Positions 55,243 through 64,000 of a stretch of 64,000 bases of DNA are shown here, piece after piece. The notes below the pieces were generated by a model. It was not told the origin of the DNA, ran no database searches, and saw nothing but the letters and a program-made list of their open reading frames with translations. Position 1 is the first letter of the stretch; each line of letters starts with the position of its first letter. Both the position numbers and the translations under genes were made by a program. The stretch spans positions 186,001 to 250,000 of the forward strand of contig JAZGTN010000232.1 in the NCBI GenBank assembly GCA_037783415.1, in the 5' to 3' direction. This DNA is from Leptasterias polaris. Its lineage: Eukaryota; Echinodermata; Asteroidea; Forcipulatida; Asteriidae.

Positions 55243-56946
55243 TACAAAGGTGCAATGTTCCCTCGTTTTGCCACTCAATAGTGTTATGTGCGCACGTGCA
55301 ATGTGTAATTTACATATTTCATGGGATAGGTCTATTAAATAACAAGATAGTACCTTTTAGTGTAAAACTCTACAAGAATATATTACACTACAGTATAAAC
55401 ATTAACATTACAAGATAGGCTATTAGTATTACCTTCATATTTATTTATTTCTTTATTTATTTATTGATAACCAGCAGCGGTTAACCGCCACTAACGGGTA
55501 TCAACAAATAAGAAATAATCAAAAAGAAATAAGAAAGCACTGACAACATTCAATAGTAAAACACATCCAATAATAATATATTACACTATAGTAACAACCT
55601 TTAAGAAACAACCTTAAAGTGTAAAAAACAGCAAGAATAGCATATTCACTATTTAGTATTTAGTGTAAACAGTTAGGAATAGCATATTCACCAAAGGGTA
55701 AACAGTTAGGAATAGCATATTCACTATAGTTTAAGAGTTAAATAACAAAATATTACCTTAAAGTGTCGAACGCTAATTCTTCAAGATTGGTATCTTGCAC
55801 GTAAAAGTAAATCTGCCAGAAAATTAATGGTATTTTAATTATCGGTTCTATTAAGTAAGGAGTGAAAAGTAGATGCATCTCAAGGGAGACATTCACCCTT
55901 TGATGAAAATAAATATTTGATACAGGTTTGCAGTTGATACTTCTGCAAAATGGATGAAAAAGTGGCAGCCGATGCGGACCGCTGCTTGTATAGCACTAGA
56001 AAGGTACTTATAACGAGGTGTATTCAAGTGAGTGAAGGAGCAAATAACCATTTACCTCAAATATTTATAAGCAGCGGCAAATAAACTGTGACAAACGATC
56101 GGCTATAGTGGATAAAAATTCACTCTGGAAGTGTCGTTAGAGTAATAGGAATTAACCATTTATAAGTTTAGGATTAGTGACTTTTTAATCCTACTTTTGG
56201 ACCGGTATATTTGCTGCAGCTCGCAGGCAAAGCCTTAAAATCAGCCAGGCGAAAACTGCTGCTCAGAGTTTTCAAGTAGTTTTCGTGTTTTTAACCTGAC
56301 TGTCCATCCTGCAAAAACACCCACACTAACCATATCTAGATTAAACATTTAAAAAGGAGGAGGAAAAGGAGGGGGAACATATCAAATAAATACATTATAA
56401 TTTGTTCTGAGTATCCATAAAGAATGCATGTCTGATATTGGACACGCCTGGTAAGTAAAGACATTCTGTAACAAAAAACGTATGTGCAATAAAGTCCGTT
56501 CAATTACGTGCGCGATCGATACCTCGTCATTCAACCCGTTTTAGGGTGATAGGAAAATCTATACAATTTTCCTAAGGACCTGTCGGCCTCTGTGGAAACT
56601 GTCCTCCTACTGGTTAATGTGTTCCGGGTGGGGGGGGGGGGGGGGGAATTAATAACCGAAAAATTACATTCAGCAGAAATAATCCATAATGATAATTGAG
56701 AGGTGGCATTGTAATTATGTTAGACCTTCAATAGACAAGAAATGATTGTGATTCAGTAACATCGATTTCACCCAATAAATAATCACATTTTTGTAGGAGT
56801 GACCTCTAAGCACTCCAAGGCATTTCCTGGCTGGCATAAAACTGCACGGTCATTATGACCAATTTGGTAACGCAATAGTTTCAGGCCTGTATACGAAGGT
56901 TGGGTTTTGCTAAACTGCGGGGTTTTGTTCCCTTCAAATAGGTTAA
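55243..56946. other. Intergenic region, short AT-rich repeats
   Basis: 55640-55735 has three diverged copies of AGGAATAGCATATTCAC. A G run lies at 56630-56646. No gene is seen. Confidence 0.45.
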
Positions 56947-57302
56947 GGGTATTATACAGGATTGGTAGAGCTGACAAAATAATCACAGACAGTGTTCATG
57001 TTTTGTGTGATCAACCACATACATGAAATAACAAACCTGTGAAAATTTGAGCTCAATTGGTCATCGAGGTCACGAGAAAATAGTGAAAAGAGACCTTATG
57101 TGTTTTCTGTTTTTCAAACATCGAGTTTATTATCACGCGTGATAAAAACTATTGTTTTACTCATTTCTCATAAACGATAGCATTTTAGGCAGAAATATTT
57201 TAAGGAACCCTTTCTACCATTACTTACTTTAAATCATGTAAGTTATGTGTGAATCTGTGAACATTTTGTGTTTTTCGATCTTACCAATAGTGTATAGGGC
57301 CT
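56947..57302 (+). mobile_element. M2 MITE, second near-identical copy
   Basis: Flanked by TTAA at 56943-56946 and 57303-57306. It differs from 43004-43358 at only a handful of bases, so both moved recently. Confidence 0.85.
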
Positions 57303-58586
57303 TTAAAGGTATGGTCATAGATTGATTATTTTTGTCGACGTAATGCTGATTTGTAAGATACAATTAAAGTCACATGTAAAAGTTTCAGCTGAATGGAGTG
57401 GCTACTTGCTGAGAAAACACCAACAACAAGTTCACAGGAACGTCAAATCCATCCACGTTTAGCGAGGTGACTGCATCCCTGGCCGCAGCGTTTGCGAACG
57501 GACACCAACCAGAATTCGGAAAACGATTCATGCATGAAACGTTTATACTGGCTCCACTGATTACCAGGATCCCATAAGATTTATGCAAAACAAAGTTTGG
57601 AGATGCAGCAGATTCTGTCAGTTGGATTGCTGTGTCGTGTCTTTGTTTGTGACGCGGGCTGAGCAAGACGCGTGTGTCGTCACTGTTGGCAGACAGTTCT
57701 ACTGTGGGCGGGGCTTACTCATGGGAATAGTCGCCACGTAAAATTAAGAGCCGTAAAATCAACAATTGTACAGTCTTTCAGATATATGCCCTCATTTGCT
57801 TCATTTCCAAAGTTGATACATATCGTCACTCGTCAGGTACAACCTCCATCATATTCTGTTTGCTACCATGAGCTGCTCACAAAGTGTGCATGCACACATT
57901 TCAGGCTATGTGGCTGTTTTGTGAAACCGTGAGGTATACAGCTATAACATTGACCGTACTTCAGAAATTCCTTGAACTTAACCAACTCCCTCTGGAGCAC
58001 ATACACCTGTAATTCAAATGAGTTTAAATGAGATGTATGCGAGTTAACTAAAAATAGTATAAATATTTCTTACGGTTTTCACGCTTCATGTGTGCATGTT
58101 TTACTTAATAAGGAGTTTTAAATGCACGTTACGTGAATGTGTGAAGATACGAACGTGACTTGAACGTAAAAGGAACTGGAAACTGCATGTAGCAAATACA
58201 GAAGAAACACCCTGTACGATCCGTGCAGGAATTTGGTGTTCACTTTAATATAAGTAGTTGACAACTTGTCATTATTGAACGCTTGTCACGATTTCCCAAT
58301 CTTAATTTGGGGAAGAAGACTAAAAAGGCTTAACAGAAAATTAGACCACAAAAAGAAAGCCTGTGTAACCGAACTCTGCTTGTTAAGTGCTTTTCATATA
58401 CACGTATTGACACAATATTTATACCAGACTGGGCTACATTGGCATTATATGGGTTATCTTTATAGAACCTAACGCAATTATGCAATGTTTTGTACTAGTG
58501 AGAATTAAGAAGACTTTGTCTATGTCCGCACAGCTGCTAAATACAAACATTTACCGGTAGAGACAAACTGTGGTACCCGCGCTTAC
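57303..58586. other. Possible intron or intergenic DNA
   Basis: A minus-strand open frame at 57666-57385 (93 codons, includes PNSGWCPFANAAARDAV) has no recognised domain and no clear splice borders. It might belong with the exon candidate at 58587-58857. Nothing else is seen. Confidence 0.35.
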
Positions 58587-58857
58587 CGGAAAGGGATTCA
58601 GCTGCAAACAAATCCATTGATTGCACACTGTGTTTGACTGGTTCCCAGGGATCGATGGGTGTTAAAGCCATGTCAGACAGGGCAATATTTTCAGGCAACT
58701 CTGGGCGCAAACACTTACACTGCATGATTGCCCAAGGATCACTTCTATATAGCTGGAATACTTTCAGACGTAACTTACGATCCCCAGGAAAATAATTAGA
58801 AAACTGAAATGAGATTGCTTGTAAATTTCCTTGTGTGACGTGGCCTTTGTTTGGCAT
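58587..58857 (-). CDS. Candidate first exon of a minus-strand gene, unknown protein
   Basis: An ATG at 58857 opens 90 codons plus 1 nt, ending in the donor TTCCG|GTAAGC at 58586. The peptide is mixed and protein-like (FPGDRKLRLKVFQLYRSDPW, ENIALSDMALTPIDPW) and lacks low complexity. An internal acceptor-like CTCATTTCAG near 58812 allows a shorter exon instead. CCAAT-type and GACGTCA-like sites lie upstream (58840-59150). I could not name the family or find the next exon with confidence. Confidence 0.4.
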
Positions 58858-61800
58858 CTTGATGTATTGGATGTGTTAACAGTATCAGTCGTAGGCAGAG
58901 AAGACTCAATAGGCTATGCAAGTCTCGCGGGTATTGAAAACGAGAAAACAACTAAAACGAAGACTATATTTTTCTATGAAATCAAACCTTACTTTTCAAC
59001 CCTGCTCATAAATATCACAGACAGCTCAGGCAGTCCTATTGGTTGAAAGATGCTCACAATGATCACGTTTGAGCTCGGTCTTAGTGGTGTTCTTAGGTTT
59101 TGAACGTTCTTCGGTCGGTTGACTACGTCAGAGCCAATGAACAGCTCTCCTAGCATAGCTCCGCCCAAAAATTCCATGCAATTTCCATGCACGGTCGTTG
59201 AATACGGTGCCTTTATTGTGAGTCATTAGCAGGGTGAATATTCATGCCTCAGCCTGATGACGAAACACCTGGCATGCTTAACCACGTTATTCAAAGGCAA
59301 ATCAATAGACGGTGTGCATGTGACATACCAAATGATACAAAGAGTCTCGAGCGTGCCATGCCAGGTGTTTCGTCATCAGTAAGGCTGAGGCAATAACATT
59401 TATTTTCACTCCCCCGTCCCCCCACCCCCCAATTTCATATTCGCCCCCCCCCCCCAAAAAAAATATATATAAATAAATAAATAAATAACATGCATAAACA
59501 CACAAACAAACAAATTATTCGTGGTTACGAGCCTAGGCACATTTAGTGTAAAAGTCATGAGACTACAACAATTAATGCCACTCAATTCAATTTGGAGTTG
59601 AACCAACGACCTCCGGCTTAACGTGCCCAAACAACTTAGCTGTCAATTCAATTTCAATAGCAAGCTTTTCCACTGTCCACGACCACACATCTCTTATGTA
59701 ATACGCACAATAGGGCTATAGGTGCCTCTCAGTGAACGGGGGCGTGTCCGACCGCCTCTCAGACAATGCAGGTTTGCATGCGTCCAACAGTAATGAGGTG
59801 ACAGGCAGTGCTCCTGGTGTAAGAAAATCAAATTTCAGGTTATAAATCCGAATGTTACCATACGTCCTTTTTAGGTTTACATCCGTTCCTTACGTTCACT
59901 AATGGGACAGACCTAATAGAACGGTTGGCTAAAGAATGTTTGGCAATCAGTCATACGCGTGTTGACGCGCAAGCTACCGGCAACACCAACGATGCAACTT
60001 CGGGTCAGTTGGACACATATTCTTGTCATATTGGCGCACAAAATAGGTCCGGTGTCATAAGAAAATCTGTCCCCGGAGATCATGGGGGACAGAATCTCCT
60101 GCCACACCGGCGCCTTCAATCCGGAATCCGAGTCAATTTTGACCCAGGAGTGTTTTGACGGTGGAGGTACTAGTATAAAACTCTAAAAAGACACACACAC
60201 AAAAACCCACATTACAAACAATATATACATATTTTTTGATAATTACTGCCGGTGTACGGGGATTTTACTTTACAAATTTGTACACGACAAATTCATATGG
60301 TTCTATAATTCGTAATTAACAGAGACGGAGTGGGTTCATAGCATTATTGAACCTTCTTGATCCTATCACCATTGAGTCCCCTGTTGGTATTGATTATACA
60401 CCAATCAGACCAGACCGCCATGAAGTCTACCTTAACCAATGTCATGTGCATTTTAATGTGTGAGTTTTTGTAGCAATTTTGATTAGCGTTGCTTTTAGAT
60501 TGTCCTTTGGGAGTAAAGTAATTCCTTATTATACTTTCCGTCTGTTTTCACTTTCCAGAGTAAACTCCGAGTATTGATAAATCATGTAATTCTTCCCCTT
60601 CACTATGGACCGATGGGATGAGAATCAGTATCCACACTTGCTGTTACCGAACATATACATATAACAAACATGTGAACGTTTAAGCTCAATCGGTCATTGA
60701 AGTCACGAGAAAAAAAAGTGGGGAATATCCCACTCACTGTTTTCAAACATTGTGTTTTTGACTTGCAATATCAAAACTAATTGTTTAATTAATTTCTCAA
60801 AAACTATAGCATTTCAAGCAACACTATTTCAATGGAACTTCCCCACCATGACCATCTTTATACCACGTACGTTGTGCGCAAATCTGTGAATGTTATATGT
60901 TTACTCGTACACATGTTATGCACGCATTATGTTGTGCTTAACAAGATTGACAATAATGTTCACAAACTTGCAAATAACTGCCAACAATATTTGCCTTTAT
61001 TAAAGTGACCACGAAACAGAAAGCACTTAACAGAGAAACAAATTTAAAAGCAAGTAATTGAACAATTTATTGCTCATTCAGGATGAAATTGATTGATTGA
61101 CCAGCCTCTTGTAGCTGGCTTTACGAAATTGAATGATCTTTGCGGCCTAAAAATAAATTTGAAACCTGTTTGAGCAGGTAATGCTAAACAGGTGAATTTG
61201 AATAGCCCCTTTTGACTGTTGAATGCTGATCCAACGGAACATTAATTTTCAATCGAAATTTAACGAGCCGGGTGTTAACAAATTAAATATTTTTTGTTGT
61301 TGAAATTGGTCGGGAAAACCTAATAAATAACGTACCAGTCAGTAAGCGAAAAATCGTGGAATACAATAATTATTTTCGAAACGAAAAACAACTCCACACT
61401 CTGACACCAAACATCAAAACAGAAACAAGACAGACAAACATCTTCAATATCATATCGATGCCGACGCTTGTCCAACCAGGTAGGATACAGAAAATGATAT
61501 CCAGCAAACGAGCGGTCAACGCCACGTGCCTGTCACATCCAAACATCTAAACAAACAATCAAGCGGGAAACGCCAAGAACAGGGGCTGTGTGAGCAAACG
61601 CTGTTGGTTAACTCATCCATAAAGGGAGAGTATATATACCTTGTACTACCCAAACGATTAATGACCATAACAACTTACTTGGTAAGAAGCAATGCAGCTG
61701 TTGATAAAGTAGGCTACAACACTTTGAGAAACGATTCCCTTCAAAGGAATGTGGTTTTAGAGAGATGGATTTTAAAACCATTTTAATCGGAGAAAGGTTT

Positions 61801-61911
61801 CTGCATGAAACGTTTCTAAGATTGGGTACTCCAATTACGGATTATTCTTCCCGCGTGGACAAAATTGCTCAAGATTTTTGACGATATCTAAATAACGTCA
61901 CAGGTTTCTGT
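58858..61911. other. Intergenic region with repeat debris
   Basis: Contains a 35-bp inverted repeat (59241-59393), a C run near 59445, a decayed tRNA-like repeat (59586-59643), an M4 fragment (60115-60170) and a partial M2-type MITE (about 60640-60910). ORF-like segments at 61356-61786 show no domain. Confidence 0.4.
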
Positions 61912-62507
61912 ATGAATGACCCGGAGTTGGGTCAATCTGACGCAGAAAACGAGTAACAATTCCATTTTAAAACCATTTTCTGGGTCAGCCTGGCCCGGAA
62001 CCGGATAAGTCCACACTGGACCCGGAATCTGGCTTAATTCAGACCCGGGAGATTTTTAAGCAAATTGTACTCTCAATAGACCAACAAATAGTACACTCTA
62101 AAATATACAGGGTCAAAACCCAATTCAGGGTCTTTATGACCAGAATTACTCTTAGTCAAACTGGCGCTTAATCCGAGTCAACATCCCAATTTTAACTAGT
62201 TTCCTATGCCCAACTTCATGGTGCTGTTATGGAATTATGCGCTTATGTCCCGTAGAATCGAACACTCTGTCAGGGCTGCCTTAAGAACTGAATTATGTGG
62301 TAACAGTGCCATTCAATTTGGCCCTGGGATTAGAATTGAACCGCATTACGGATCCAAGGGGGCCTGATCCGCTGACCCGGATTTGAACTCGGATCTGCGT
62401 CCTTTTTACCAATTTCTGGGTCATTTTGACGCAGATTCCGGGTCATACTGACACATAAATGAGGGAGGACCAGGGTCAATTCCGAATCAGACGTTTTTAG
62501 AGTGTAG
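61912..62507. mobile_element. Two M4-type MITE copies side by side
   Basis: 61912-62060 retains GACCCGGAGTTGGGTCAATC and the right end GACCCGGGAGATTTTTAAG. 62094-62507 begins CACTCTAAAATATACAGGGT and ends AGACGTTTTTAGAGTGTAG. Confidence 0.65.
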
Positions 62508-62715
62508 TACTGACAACAAGTGTTGATTCTGTTTTGTGCACTCTCGTAGAATCAATATAAGGTACATCAGTACCAACGCATGATGGCAAAACTGCTTCTA
62601 CCATTGAAAGAGTATAATACTTACATCTATGCATCAGTACGTTCTTGGCAAGTGTTCTTTTCCGCCAAATACTGGCATTCTTACACTCTGTATAATATAA
62701 TAGAATATGATTTTG

Positions 62716-62803
62716 AGTTGAACAAAGAAAAATTGACTAGAGCGGGATTTGAGCCAACGACCACCGGATTAACGTGCCGGCGCTCTACCTTCTGAGCTAT
62801 CTC
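62716..62803 (-). repeat. tRNA-like dispersed repeat
   Basis: Plus-strand GAACAAAGAAAAATTGACTA precedes the core. On the minus strand TAGCTCAGAAGGTAGAGC and a changed B box (GGCTCAAATCCCGC) are seen. It lacks the right inverted flank. Confidence 0.65.
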
Positions 62804-62891
62804 AGTTTTAAATTTTACCCACTCAAGTTTCCCTTGTGGCTTGTTATTTGATATAGAAAATAGTATCAATGTAAAGACCCGGGAATATTTG

Positions 62892-63189
62892 CAAAAAGAA
62901 GTGTAAATTTGTGCTTGAGTTTACTGACTTGATTATCACTGTTGACACCCGTGAAGGAATTTCATTTCATAAAGAGTATTTTTGCGGGTCTGAAAGCAAC
63001 AGGTGGTTCGTATGGTCAAAGAGAATGGTCTACTTCACTGCTTCAGACGGTTTGCTTATTAACTTTACATTCAACCCCGCTGATGCTAGTGCTCGATACT
63101 TATTCCGTTATTACATTTCAGAAAACATTAGAACGAGCTTCATTATTTTGACATCTGAGGATTTTGATGCAGTATTGGTTATTAATTGA
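62892..63189 (+). CDS. Exon-like segment, possible CUB-like domain end
   Basis: The frame is open from 62890s to TGA at 63187-63189, about 98 codons. It alternates hydrophobic strands and keeps EYFCGSESN, VYFTASDGLLINFTF and ARYLFRYYIS, resembling the second half of a CUB domain (the yCG and SDG landmarks). There is no start ATG, so it would be a terminal exon after an acceptor near 62885-62910, where AAGAAG and TTGAG are weak candidates. A decayed gene fragment is an alternative. Confidence 0.35.
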
Positions 63190-64000
63190 GCCCCTTGACT
63201 ATTAAAAGCAAAGTTTATTCAAAGTTCTTTCATTCATTCATTCATCCAATAGTCTTTTTTTTTAAGGAACATGTCATGCTTTTTCATGACTAAAACAACT
63301 GAATAGTGTTCAACGAGTCACTGCACACATGTATGCATGTTATATAGGCTTAGTAAATACAACCTAGCAAGCTATTTCATATAAATCAAAATAATGTAAT
63401 TTTGTCAAGAACAGAATTATCTGAGAAGGTTATGTTTCTCAGAATATTTTTTCACATTTTCTGACACAGAATGTGCTTTTATTATACTGGGTTCTTTAAA
63501 AACCCACGTCGTAGCTAGATCAAGGCTCTGTACACCACCATAGACCTTGTATATTGACGTCATCTTGCCGCCATCTATAGAGGTAAACAGATGATGAAAT
63601 AATGGGTGCGTTCGATTAGCTTCCCGGGTCGACCCCGGTGTGAGCCCCTGACATGAGCTAATCGAACGCCAACATCCCCCAGCATTCACACCGATGCATC
63701 CTTGGGACAGCCGACCGGAACTATACTTTCGTTGTGTGCATTACGTCCGAAACTTGTCATGGACTCGCGGAATTTTTTTTATTTTTTTTTTAATTTTTTT
63801 TAATAATCCCGGGGGATTCTTATTTATTTATCTTTAGGTTCACACCATAAAGTATATACAACAATAAATAGTATTATAATAAATTAATCTTTTAATAATT
63901 ATTCTCAAGGTAAAAATATGCAACGTTAAATTATTTTACAAACCCACTTTGATAGAAAAGTACGCATCTTCGCGTAACACAATTCTCAATAGTCACAAAG
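63190..64000. other. Intergenic right end with an M1 MITE fragment
   Basis: 63541-63605 is the left part of an M1 MITE (TAGACCTTGTATATTGACGT). It is cut at the start of a short inverted-repeat element (63608-63669, arms GCGTTCGATTAGCT). T-rich tracts follow at 63770-63810. No gene was found. Confidence 0.55.

Overview
The window is animal nuclear DNA: AT-rich, gene-poor, with short exons bounded by GT/AG splice sites and a very high load of SINEs, MITEs, LINE scraps, simple tracts and one intact LTR retrotransposon. The repeat families (TTAA-flanked MITEs, tRNA-derived SINEs) and the expanded MYND + DUF4470 gene family suggest a deuterostome, most likely an echinoderm and perhaps a sea star. 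That placement is from memory of the families and was not tested by a search.

1-22.5 kb is a local duplication array of a two-exon gene encoding a double MYND finger plus a DUF4470 domain (the N-terminal domain type of dynein assembly factor DNAAF3). Copy A (2-796) is the 3' end of a gene that begins left of the window. Copy B (14955-16568) is a pseudogene that lost exon 1 and carries several frameshifts. Copy C (19559-22320) is intact: exon 1 (19559-19759) joins exon 2 (20653-22320) in phase 0 inside the second MYND finger, giving 622 aa. The duplicated units also share flanking DNA. In unit A that flank is split by about 10.9 kb of inserted DNA (about 1342-12270).

Inside that insertion lies a complete, apparently very young Ty3/gypsy element (3751-11959). 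It has identical 454-bp LTRs, a tRNA-Leu primer site, gag, a -1 slippery heptamer into pro, a pol ORF in the +1 frame relative to pro, and a fourth ORF with two C2H2 zinc fingers that has no upstream ATG but follows a good splice acceptor.

22.5-29.6 kb is mostly non-coding, with a polypurine minisatellite, a dispersed GC-rich repeat and a few weak exon candidates. 29.6-34.85 kb holds, on the minus strand, a complete four-exon TMEM242 homologue (162 aa), a mitochondrial membrane protein linked to ATP synthase assembly. Its exons are too short to show as long ORFs.

34.85-64 kb is intergenic or intronic and dense in mobile elements: a foldback element whose arms are 21-bp repeats (40560-41185), MITEs with TTAA duplications (one inserted in a SINE), a 173-bp MITE carrying TGACGTCA in both ends (three near-identical copies, one inserted in a LINE), a CTCTAAAAA-ended MITE family, and tRNA-like repeats. 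A few exon-like segments (42136-42319 +, 58587-58857 -, 62892-63189 +) may belong to genes mostly outside what I can resolve.
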